Positions 1 through 6,379 of a stretch of 6,922 nt of DNA are shown here, one piece after another (position 1 is the stretch's first letter; each line of letters opens with the position of its first letter). The notes under the pieces were generated by a model. That model searched no databases and was not told the DNA's origin. It saw only the letters and a list, made by a program, of their open reading frames with translations. The position numbers were made by a program, and so were the translations under genes. Source of the stretch: CAZJYI01 sp964550025 (lineage in GTDB: Bacteria; Verrucomicrobiota; Kiritimatiellia; UBA8416; CAYOBW01); NCBI GenBank assembly GCA_964550025.1, contig CAZJYI010000321.1:1-6922 (forward strand), given 5' to 3'.

Positions 1-65
1 AATGATGAATGCTGAAGTGCGAGGCCTGTCTCCGTGCGTGCCCTTCCCCTCTCACTTCGACATTG

Positions 66-86
66 AGTATTCAGTATTCAGTATTC
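66..86. repeat. tandem heptamer (AGTATTC)x3
   Basis: Three perfect head-to-tail copies of AGTATTC occupy 66-72, 73-79 and 80-86. The first is preceded by TTG, so the block reads like a simple 7-bp microsatellite. It is AT-rich in a GC-rich neighbourhood and lies in a non-coding flank about 100 bp beyond the PDZ gene stop. Its function is unknown. It could be an intergenic repeat scattered through the genome or a slippage tract. Confidence 0.8.
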
Positions 87-131
87 GACGTTTCCCATCC
101 CCGAGAACACGCACCGCTGAACGGGGCGAAA

Positions 132-148
132 GGGACGGAAGTTGTCCC
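132..148 (-). terminator. weak terminator-like hairpin after PDZ gene
   Basis: GGGAC (132-136) and GTCCC (144-148) can pair over a 7-nt loop. Read on the minus strand the stem is followed by only three T residues, about 40 nt past the PDZ stop codon. The position suits the end of the sigma operon, but a 5-bp stem and a short T run make it a poor intrinsic terminator. Confidence 0.2.
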
Positions 149-189
149 GCACCCACTGCGCCTTTCTGCTCAGACCTGGTCCGTGAGGC

Positions 190-996
190 CTATTCCGCGG
201 CGCCGTCGCCGCCGGCACCGGCGGGTGGTGAGGGCACGGCCGGCACGCGTTCCGTCTGGACCTCATTGCGCAACCTGTCCAACTCCCGCCGCAGTTCCTC
301 GATTTCCTTGCGCACCTGTTCGTCGGCGATGCGGCGCACCTCCTCATCCGACATACGCAGGGACGGAATGTGTTTTCGCATTGACTCGAGCAGGTTGCTG
401 AGATGCTCGGACTGCTGGTCGCCGAATATCACGTTGACCTTGCCGAGCATGTTCTTCACGTCGTCCGGCACAGTGAAATGGTGCGGGGGACCGGGGCGGT
501 CGCTCAACGTCAGGTTGACCGTCAAAGGGCTGCCGCGGCGGACGATGCTGAGCGCAACCCGGTCGCCGGAGCGCATGTCGTCCAGCTCCCGGAACAGGTC
601 ATCGATCGACTCGACGGGGCCCTCCTGGAACGCGGTGATGACGTCACCGGCCTTGACTGCCGCCTCGTGCGCCGGCCCGTTCGTGTCCACGGATTCGACG
701 AGCACGCCACGATCCACCTCGAAAAAGGACGCCAACTGTCCCCCCAGGTCGCGGATCTGCAATCCCATGTAGGGCCGCCGATACGGGTCCATCACGTACG
801 ACTGCGAGAAAACGTTTGCCGGGGCATTCTGCGACTGCGAGGCCGAGAACTCCACCCTGGTCCCGTACACCGGGTGCGGCGGCAACGGTCTGAAAATTAC
901 CGGCGCTCCCGGGATGGGACTGCTGTTCGTCACTGCGGATGTCGGCAAGCCGGCAAGACATGCCGCTGCCGACAGAACAAGGAAGAACCGTCTCAT
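190..996 (-). CDS. exported PDZ-domain protein with C-terminal coiled coil
   Basis: The protein has 268 residues when started at the ATG at 996. That start is preferred because AAGGAG lies 9 nt upstream; two earlier in-frame ATGs (1005 and 1002) sit 0 and 3 nt from the same Shine-Dalgarno. The N-terminus is a short signal peptide (MRR, then a hydrophobic run to about residue 16, possible cleavage after residue 21). Cys13 makes a lipoprotein conceivable, but the lipobox is poor. A PDZ domain spans about 75-165: MGLQIRD forms its start, a GVLVESVDTNGPA segment leads to the AGDVITA core, and it ends near the RVALSIVRRG and LTVNLTL strands. Residues 215-248 are charged and heptad-like (EEVRRIADEQVRKEIEELRR), probably a coiled coil, followed by a Pro/Gly/Ala tail. 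There is no trypsin-like or other protease domain, so it is not a DegP/DegS protein. It is the last gene of the sigma operon, 33 bp after the membrane protein gene. I infer a role as periplasmic sensor, scaffold or partner of that protein. Confidence 0.85.
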   Translation of the reverse strand: MRRFFLVLSAAACLAGLPTSAVTNSSPIPGAPVIFRPLPPHPVYGTRVEFSASQSQNAPANVFSQSYVMDPYRRPYMGLQIRDLGGQLASFFEVDRGVLVESVDTNGPAHEAAVKAGDVITAFQEGPVESIDDLFRELDDMRSGDRVALSIVRRGSPLTVNLTLSDRPGPPHHFTVPDDVKNMLGKVNVIFGDQQSEHLSNLLESMRKHIPSLRMSDEEVRRIADEQVRKEIEELRRELDRLRNEVQTERVPAVPSPPAGAGGDGAAE

Positions 997-1005
997 GGTC
1001 ATCAT

Positions 1006-1011
1006 CTCCTT
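1006..1011 (-). promoter_or_regulatory. Shine-Dalgarno for PDZ gene
   Basis: AAGGAG on the minus strand directly abuts the first of three in-frame ATG codons (1005, 1002, 996). Only the third, at 996, has normal spacing (9 nt), which is why that start was chosen. Confidence 0.65.
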
Positions 1012-1029
1012 GGCATACCTTCGTTCAGA

Positions 1030-1623
1030 CTAGTAGTAAACGCACTTCACGGCTTTGGGGCTGGGGCGGATCTCGTCCACCACCATCATCCGTTGTCCGT
1101 TGTTCAACTCGTATTCTCGCATCTGAATGGTGCCCACGGGCCTGGCATCGATCGTGCCGTTTTCCAGGGCGGCGGCCGCCAGCCGCTTGACGATTTCCAG
1201 TTCCCGCTCGCCCAGTCCGTCGGGAATGCGCACGGCGCCCTCGGGTACTCCCCCGTTGTTGGCCGCAAGAGCCGCGGCCGCTGCCTCGGAAAGCCGCGAC
1301 AGGTCCGGATCTCTCGCCGCCACCGCGGTGGGAACGCCGGCGTTCCCCGTCGGGGGCGGAACCGGCACGGGCTTCTCGACGGACGGTCGTGCCCCCCCCA
1401 TGGCCACGTGCAGACGTTGGGCAAACCGGGGCTGGATCACGAAGACGGCCAGCAACACGGTCAAAGCTCCCGCAAAGGCGGCCGTGCAGAAGAAGGCCGC
1501 TTCGTAGGAGCGCCGGCGCCAGTACGGGTGCTCAAGCAGACGGCTCCGGAGCCTCTGCCGAAAATACGGTACCTTCACCGACGGCACTGAGGTCTGGTTT
1601 AGCAGTTTCTCTATATCGTTCAT
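1030..1623 (-). CDS. single-pass membrane protein, putative non-canonical anti-sigma factor
   Basis: I do not recognise a named family. The product is 197 residues, started at the ATG at 1623 because AGGAGG lies 9 nt upstream and because the frame further upstream lies inside the sigma gene. Residues 1-41 are basic and likely cytoplasmic (FRQRLRSRLLEH, WRRR). Residues 42-63 are one hydrophobic membrane span (AAFFCTAAFAGALTVLLAVFV). Residues 64-197 are a probably periplasmic region with a Pro-rich linker (about 80-100), an Ala-rich helix (about 105-121) and a C-terminal domain that ends in two tyrosines. It begins inside the 3' end of the sigma gene and precedes the PDZ gene, the usual place for an anti-sigma factor. 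The topology also fits: cytoplasmic N-terminus, one span, periplasmic C-terminus. However, there is no HxxxCxxC zinc-binding motif and no recognisable RseA or FecR domain, so the anti-sigma role rests on context and topology only. Confidence 0.75.
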   Translation of the reverse strand: MNDIEKLLNQTSVPSVKVPYFRQRLRSRLLEHPYWRRRSYEAAFFCTAAFAGALTVLLAVFVIQPRFAQRLHVAMGGARPSVEKPVPVPPPTGNAGVPTAVAARDPDLSRLSEAAAAALAANNGGVPEGAVRIPDGLGERELEIVKRLAAAALENGTIDARPVGTIQMREYELNNGQRMMVVDEIRPSPKAVKCVYY

Positions 1624-2197
1624 GACCAATGTCCTCCTGAGACAACAGTCCACGCAGTTTCCCGAGTGCACGGCTGGCACGCATCCGCATCGTGCCCTCG
1701 CGTTTCCCCAGGATTTCCGCAATCTCGCGGTAGCTCTTCCCTTCAAAATAGCGCAACGTAAGGATCGTCTGGTCCTGCGAGCCAAGCTGCTTCAACTGCT
1801 CGGCAACCTGCCCGAAAAGCTCGTGCCGCGAAACCTCGGCCTCGGCCGCCGCCAGCTCGTGGTCCGGCGAGCGCGAATCCACCGCCACGTAGTGCTCCGA
1901 CCATGGCCTCTCGAACCTCTTCTTCCTGTACTGCTTCCGGAGGTACGAGTTGACCTCGTTGCTCGCCACGCGATACAGCCACGCGGTCACCGAAATCCCC
2001 CGCCACCGAAAACGCCCGATCTTCCGCACGGCCTTCTCGAACGTCTGCGACGTCAGATCCTCCGCCAGGGTCACGTTCGAAACGCGGTGCAGAATGTAGT
2101 GGAAAATTTGCTCGAAGTTCTCGTCGTACAACTCCGCAAACGCTCCCGGGTCATGACGACACCGCTCGAGCAGTTCCTGTTCCCGGCTCGCATCCAT
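1532..2197 (-). CDS. ECF (group 4) RNA polymerase sigma factor
   Basis: The product is 221 residues, a typical ECF sigma length plus a short tail. Region 2 covers about 22-92, including the acidic LAEDLTSQTF segment and the ISVTAWLYRVASNEVNSYLRK helix typical of -10 recognition in this family. After a variable linker (about 93-130), region 4 covers about 132-186: LKQLGSQDQTILTLRYFEGKS, then a helix-turn-helix (YREIAEILGKREGTMRMRASRAL). Regions 1.1 and 3 are absent, as expected for ECF factors. The last 30 or so residues lie beyond region 4 and are encoded in the overlap with the next gene, so they may be constrained by that gene rather than by sigma function. The ATG at 2197 has no good Shine-Dalgarno; a nested palindrome sits just before it. 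It should direct RNA polymerase to a specific regulon under control of the downstream membrane protein. I see no convincing ECF-type autoregulatory promoter upstream. Confidence 0.95.
   Translation of the reverse strand: MDASREQELLERCRHDPGAFAELYDENFEQIFHYILHRVSNVTLAEDLTSQTFEKAVRKIGRFRWRGISVTAWLYRVASNEVNSYLRKQYRKKRFERPWSEHYVAVDSRSPDHELAAAEAEVSRHELFGQVAEQLKQLGSQDQTILTLRYFEGKSYREIAEILGKREGTMRMRASRALGKLRGLLSQEDIGHERYRETAKPDLSAVGEGTVFSAEAPEPSA
1633..1638 (-). promoter_or_regulatory. Shine-Dalgarno for membrane protein gene, inside sigma gene
   Basis: AGGAGG on the minus strand lies 9 nt before the ATG at 1623 and is embedded in the sigma coding sequence. It fixes the start of the membrane protein and shows that the 92-bp overlap with the sigma gene is probably a real translational overlap. 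Confidence 0.75.
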
Positions 2198-2199
2198 TC

Positions 2200-2223
2200 A
2201 AACACCGCTCACGTGACGTGTTT
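2200..2223. promoter_or_regulatory. nested palindrome before sigma start codon
   Basis: AAACAC (2200-2205) and GTGTTT (2218-2223) form a 6-bp inverted repeat enclosing the perfect 8-bp palindrome TCACGTGA (2209-2216). On the minus strand the whole block ends 2 nt before the sigma ATG, so it occupies the place of the missing Shine-Dalgarno. It could be a repressor operator or an mRNA hairpin that hides the start codon. The symmetry is visible; the function is inference. Confidence 0.45.
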
Positions 2224-2288
2224 CCGTCTGGTCACTGTATGAAACGCCGCCCCCCACCGCGCGTCACATACACGGGACGGGAAGGGTC

Positions 2289-2315
2289 ATCCTGTGGATC
2301 CTGTTAATCCTGTCA
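2289..2315. repeat. three tandem 9-bp units, ATCCTGTNN
   Basis: Units at 2289-2297 (ending GG), 2298-2306 (ending TA) and 2307-2315 (ending CA) share ATCCTGT and differ only in the last two bases. They lie in the gap between the hydrolase and sigma genes. On the minus strand the last unit creates a perfect TTGACA (2316-2311), a possible -35 hexamer for the sigma operon. The best-placed -10 candidates (CAGGAT or AGGATG at 16-17 nt) are poor, so promoter activity is doubtful. The block could equally be a dispersed intergenic repeat. Confidence 0.75.
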
Positions 2316-2357
2316 AACATTCGGTTTGGCCGCGGCTGAGCTGCGCTGTGCCTCCTG

Positions 2358-2372
2358 TGGCCGTTCCGGCCA
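2358..2372 (-). terminator. hairpin after the large hydrolase gene
   Basis: TGGCCG (2358-2363) and CGGCCA (2367-2372) form a tight 6-bp stem with a 3-nt loop, starting about 13 nt beyond the hydrolase stop codon. The position suits a transcription terminator or 3'-end stabiliser, but no T tract follows on the minus strand, so the terminator label is tentative. Confidence 0.35.
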
Positions 2373-2384
2373 GACTCCGCCGGC

Positions 2385-5300
2385 TCAGAGGCTTTCCCCG
2401 ATCGCGCGTTTCAGACGTTCAAGCTTGTCCGGCGTGAGTTGCCTGTACGAAATACTGCCGGCGTCCTCGGCATACGCGACGTCGATCCGGGCATCGAGCT
2501 CGACAAACCCGCGCACGGCCTCGGCCAGGTCCCGGCGCGTAACGCCCAGCTTCGCAGCCAGGAGCGCCATGCGCTCGACATCCTGCTGACCGTCGCGGAA
2601 GGACTTCATGCGGAGTGACCCGTAACAGCCGTCGTAGTCCCAACGCTCCGACGCCGGGTAGAAGACCGCGTGCCGCGCCTTCTCCACCGAATCCCACGCG
2701 TCGTCGCCGCCATAGGCCAACCACGGCAACAGTCCGTCACGGCCGCCCAGCCAGGCGTCCAGCGCCCAGCCGCGTGCGGCGGTCGGTGGCGACTGCGGAG
2801 AAGACGCCCCTCCGTACTCCCAGCCCTTGCGCACGCCGCCCGGCATCCTTGGCCTGTAGCTGCGCATGAAGTCACGCGCAACCGCGGCGTATTCACGAAT
2901 GTTGGACTGCGAAAACACCATCGTGTCGACTTCATCCATCATGCCGCGCGCCTCCTGCACGCGGGAACAATCGATGCGGTAGTCCAGCGTCACCGACTCT
3001 ACCCCCCTGAATCCCTCGCGCGCCAATTCGCCAAAGAGCTGGACGGCCAGGAAGTCATCCCGGAACATGGGTTCGTCCAACAGCCAGAAGGTGGTTTCCG
3101 GGGCGTACTGGTACTTGTTGTTCAGGAAGAACTGAAAGGACGTCCGGTCATAGCCCTTGCGCTGCAAGTGCTGAGCGATGCTGCGGCAGACCGCCGTGAA
3201 CCCGTCCTTGTACGCCGGCGTGAAGTCGTCCCGTATGTCCACGTGCTGCGCGGTCTGGTCGAACGTGAATCCGTCAGCCAGCTTGACAGGCCAATTCTCG
3301 TAGAGCGGCAGGTAGAACGCGGGCACCGGCACACCGGCGCGCGGACTGTCAACGAAGGCCTTGCCGGTCAGAAGCGGCCCAAAATGGCGATCGAAGCCGG
3401 CGAACGATGCGACGCGCATCTCCTTGCCGCTGCCGACCGTCTCCAGTGCCATCTGTCCGACCGTCCAGTTTCCGGAATGGGAATAGGGTACGATGTTCAC
3501 GTTCAACCGGTTGCGGTGCGCCAGGCGATGCAGGTTCAGAGCGCCCTCCCAGCTCTTGGTTCCCGGGTACCCGTACCCGTTCATGTCGCACACGAAGCCC
3601 AACTCGTCCGGAAGGGTGAAGCCCCATACCGTCAGCCTCACCGGGACATCAACGGGTTCAAGCCCGTTGGCGGTTAGCGTGAGCGCCCCCTCGTACACAC
3701 CCGGACCTGTCTTGTGCGGAACCCAGATGTCGACGTACAAGGCCTGAACTCTCTGCCCGGGCACACGGTTCTCCTCGCTGGGAACGGAAATCGGACCGGT
3801 CAACGGCACGAGGGGATCCGGATACCAGTGCCCGCCCTCGCCTTTCAGGTTCCATTGCCAGAAGAGCGCCACGGCCGTGGACGGGATGACGCCCTTTGGC
3901 CCTCCCGCGGCCTTTCCGCCAGCCAGGAGCATCATCCAGTTCGCATACTCCTCCGTGTCGCGCACACGCAGGGCTTCCATCTCCCGGAAGAAACCGGCCG
4001 GATCGCTGCGTTGCTTCTCCCGCGAGGCGTGAAAGTGCCTGATCGCCGCGAAGATCTTGCCCGCGCCCTCTTCGTCCAACCGCATCTCTTCCCGCATTGC
4101 CGCCTGGAAACGACCGGGATCGTTCACGCTCATCAGGACAAAGCGGTTCGTGTCGGAAAAACGCGTGCGCATGCGCAGGTCGGAACAGGCAACCCGCAGA
4201 CCGGTCATCCGCTCGGGCAACCGATTCTCAACCGCAAGCTGGAAGCCCGCGAAATCGTTGCGTCCCGCGTAGAGCACGACCTCCTGCCGCTTGCCGTCCC
4301 ACACCGCGTTTGCGTTGCGGTACTCTCCCGCCGATGCCTTGTCCCGGTATCTGCCCTCGTGCATGGCGTTGCCGCTGATCGGACTGACCTTCGCATTCGA
4401 GGGGCAAGCCCACACGCGGACACCTGTCCGTTCAATGGGCGTTCCCGCCCATGTGGCGACCGGTGGCGTTTCGAGGTCCACCGGCTGCGCGTCCCGAGCT
4501 CTCCCGGTGATGAAGACCGGCTTCGACCGGTTCCCGGCCTCGTCGTAGGCAACAACGGCAAAACCGTACTCCGCGCCGGGTTCGAGACCGTGGATCGGAA
4601 ACTCCTGCCCGCTGCCGGGCCTACCGGGCCGATAGGTCCGGCAGCGAGGCAGGAGGTTCCCCGGCTCGATGTCGCGTGATCCGAGTTTTCCCTTTGCCAG
4701 ATAGACACGGTACCCGAGGGCCCGTCCCCCACCCTCCCCATCATCCCCAGAACACGTCCAGGTGAGCAGGACGTCACCCGCATCCTCACCCGGTGAGGCC
4801 CTCGCCCCGGAAACCGGGGCGGGCGGGGTCGTGTCCGTCCGCGCTCCCTCGACAACGAGAAAGCACGGTGACCTGCTCTCACGGGAATTGATGTAGTGAT
4901 TTGGATTCGGCACACGCCGGTACGTCGACTGGAAGGCGCGCTGCCCCTTCTCGTCGACCACGGCCAAGCCAAAGGAATCGCCTTCGACCAGCAGACCATG
5001 GGCGATGTCCGGCGGCAGCTCAACGCTGTAGTACGCCCGGCCGGCATCATCTTTGACCCATCCCGTCCCGACAGCCCCCCACGTGCTGCCGCCGGCGCCA
5101 TACGCGGCAAACTTGAAGTTGCTGCCCGGTCCGGCCCACGTCTTGTCGGGATAGACGGCGTGGGTGTAGGTGGCGCCGCCGCGGCTCTTGTCGCCCTGCC
5201 TCTCCACCGGGAGGCTGCCCGGGCTGCCCTTCCCCGTGCCCTCTTCCCAATCGGTGCTGATCGTGCTCACGCCAACCACGTTCATCACGCATTGGTCCGT

Positions 5301-6374
5301 GCGGCTGAGGTACAGCGTCGCGCGTTTGACCGTCATACCCTTGCAGGCCGAGGTGTCGAACTTCATCAGCGTGTACTCTTCAAACCCCTTACATTTGAGC
5401 CGAGGCGCTTTGCCCCAGTTCCACAGGCGCTCGTCCGTGTTCCTGTTCTTGAACGTCGAGACTTGCGTATCGGCAATCACTTCGCACCGGATCCCGTCGC
5501 GAATGGGGTCGACTTTGCCGGTCTCCTCTTTGAACACCTTCGGGGCCGCCATGATGCGGAAGTATACCTCGCGCACCATAAGGAAGTTCACCCACGTGCG
5601 CAACGCGTAGCCGCTCTGTTTCAGGTTATCTTCCGAGAATTTGCCGTTGTCGCCACCCGAGGGGTGAACGCCGTCCTTGGAGATGAGGGTGCCGTCCCAG
5701 CTCGTGCCGGGGCGTCGCTTCATGACTTCGGCATAGTAGTCCACAAGCGGCACTTTGTGCTTCGCGGCAACCTCCCTGATCACGGCGTTGATGGCCTCGC
5801 AGGTCTCGACGCGGCCGCGTTTTGGCGGAATGGTGTTGAGGATGGGAATGCAGTGGGCCGCAATGCATTTCCGCACCACCTGCTCGAGCCCGTCGCGGTA
5901 CTTGGGACCGGCGTTCATATCATTGGTGCCGATCATGATGATCGCCGCCTCGGGCTGCTCGCGTTTGAGCACCTTGTCGACCGCCCCCAGCAGGTTACCC
6001 ACCCGCCAGCCGGAGTAGTTGCCGTGGTTTCCGCCCTTGGCTCGAAACCCCTTGAGTGTATCCCGCCACCTGCGCTTGGGCCGCTTCGGAAAACCATCGT
6101 CCCCTTTGAGAAACGCGTCCGGCTCCATCCACCCGATCGCTGTCCAGAACGCCATGCTGTAGGTGATGGAATCCCCGAACTGGGCAACATAGCCGGGATT
6201 GCCGTCAAACCCGGCGTTCACCTCCTTCATCGGCTTGAACCAGTACGGTGCGTCGGCGCCATATGTCGGACCGCACAGAGCGACTGTCATCACCAGCATG
6301 GCCGACAAGTGGCGGCGGGCTCTTCTGCAGCTCGTGACTAGACGCCGTCCGAAAAGAGCACGAAATTCGGTCAT
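2385..6374 (-). CDS. secreted multidomain hydrolase: SGNH/GDSL esterase + DNRLRE-like + FN3 + DUF4091/GH123-like
   Basis: The product has 1,329 residues from the ATG at 6374. That start puts an Arg-rich n-region, a hydrophobic core (about 24-36) and a TYGA cleavage site (residue 40) where a signal peptide should be. Domains in order: (1) SGNH/GDSL hydrolase, about 55-270, with FGDSIT (Ser69), a Gly block near 122-130, IGTND (Asn151) and DGVHP (Asp234, His237), so the catalytic set is complete; such enzymes typically remove acyl groups from carbohydrates. (2) DNRLRE-like beta-sandwich, about 295-510. (3) Fibronectin type III, about 514-625, entered by TTPPAPV and leaving through AYDEAGNRSKP. 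(4) DUF4091/GH123-like module, about 640-1285: a beta-sandwich (YAGRNDFAGFQLAVEN; GVYEGALTL; RLTVWGFTLPDE) and a barrel-like half with LLDEP (Asp1100-Glu1101), matching the adjacent Asp-Glu pair used by GH123 N-acetylgalactosaminidases, and RMKSFRDGQQDVER near 1255-1268. Substrate is unknown; an acylated or sulfated exopolysaccharide is a guess. An in-frame ATG at 6578 with a far better Shine-Dalgarno would add 68 residues and bury the signal peptide; an ATG at 6299 is also possible. The frame is intact throughout. Confidence 0.9.
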   Translation of the reverse strand: MTEFRALFGRRLVTSCRRARRHLSAMLVMTVALCGPTYGADAPYWFKPMKEVNAGFDGNPGYVAQFGDSITYSMAFWTAIGWMEPDAFLKGDDGFPKRPKRRWRDTLKGFRAKGGNHGNYSGWRVGNLLGAVDKVLKREQPEAAIIMIGTNDMNAGPKYRDGLEQVVRKCIAAHCIPILNTIPPKRGRVETCEAINAVIREVAAKHKVPLVDYYAEVMKRRPGTSWDGTLISKDGVHPSGGDNGKFSEDNLKQSGYALRTWVNFLMVREVYFRIMAAPKVFKEETGKVDPIRDGIRCEVIADTQVSTFKNRNTDERLWNWGKAPRLKCKGFEEYTLMKFDTSACKGMTVKRATLYLSRTDQCVMNVVGVSTISTDWEEGTGKGSPGSLPVERQGDKSRGGATYTHAVYPDKTWAGPGSNFKFAAYGAGGSTWGAVGTGWVKDDAGRAYYSVELPPDIAHGLLVEGDSFGLAVVDEKGQRAFQSTYRRVPNPNHYINSRESRSPCFLVVEGARTDTTPPAPVSGARASPGEDAGDVLLTWTCSGDDGEGGGRALGYRVYLAKGKLGSRDIEPGNLLPRCRTYRPGRPGSGQEFPIHGLEPGAEYGFAVVAYDEAGNRSKPVFITGRARDAQPVDLETPPVATWAGTPIERTGVRVWACPSNAKVSPISGNAMHEGRYRDKASAGEYRNANAVWDGKRQEVVLYAGRNDFAGFQLAVENRLPERMTGLRVACSDLRMRTRFSDTNRFVLMSVNDPGRFQAAMREEMRLDEEGAGKIFAAIRHFHASREKQRSDPAGFFREMEALRVRDTEEYANWMMLLAGGKAAGGPKGVIPSTAVALFWQWNLKGEGGHWYPDPLVPLTGPISVPSEENRVPGQRVQALYVDIWVPHKTGPGVYEGALTLTANGLEPVDVPVRLTVWGFTLPDELGFVCDMNGYGYPGTKSWEGALNLHRLAHRNRLNVNIVPYSHSGNWTVGQMALETVGSGKEMRVASFAGFDRHFGPLLTGKAFVDSPRAGVPVPAFYLPLYENWPVKLADGFTFDQTAQHVDIRDDFTPAYKDGFTAVCRSIAQHLQRKGYDRTSFQFFLNNKYQYAPETTFWLLDEPMFRDDFLAVQLFGELAREGFRGVESVTLDYRIDCSRVQEARGMMDEVDTMVFSQSNIREYAAVARDFMRSYRPRMPGGVRKGWEYGGASSPQSPPTAARGWALDAWLGGRDGLLPWLAYGGDDAWDSVEKARHAVFYPASERWDYDGCYGSLRMKSFRDGQQDVERMALLAAKLGVTRRDLAEAVRGFVELDARIDVAYAEDAGSISYRQLTPDKLERLKRAIGESL

Positions 6375-6379
6375 CCCCC

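Larger units (their letters stand above)
1..189. other. non-coding left flank
   Basis: No credible gene lies here. Open frames on the plus strand that run from this region into the next gene are antisense shadows of the PDZ gene, whose minus-strand frame has clear protein-family features. The stretch follows the stop codon of the PDZ gene and contains a weak hairpin and a tandem heptamer repeat, both listed separately. It is probably the 3' flank of the sigma operon. Confidence 0.6.

Noticed and set aside
190..1005. PDZ protein as a DegP/HtrA-type protease or a secreted C-terminal processing protease
   Set aside because: There is no catalytic domain: the region before the PDZ domain is only about 50 residues after the signal peptide, and the region after it is a coiled coil and a low-complexity tail.
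403..1590. Long plus-strand open frame opposite the PDZ and membrane protein genes
   Set aside because: It is an antisense shadow in GC-rich DNA: the composition is His/Arg/Gly-rich without domain features, while the opposite strand encodes a clear PDZ domain and signal peptide.
1030..1785. Longer form of the membrane protein starting at 1785
   Set aside because: The extra 54 residues are out-of-frame translation of the conserved sigma region 4 coding sequence, rich in Arg and Cys; the ATG at 1623 has a proper AGGAGG.
2198..2384. CRISPR-like or sRNA interpretation of the repeats in the gap before the sigma gene
   Set aside because: The units are 9 bp and directly adjacent with no spacers, and there is no terminator or promoter pair that would define a small RNA.
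4896..6341. 481-residue plus-strand open frame opposite the hydrolase
   Set aside because: Antisense shadow of the GDSL and DNRLRE-like regions; no motifs, and the minus frame has a complete catalytic set.
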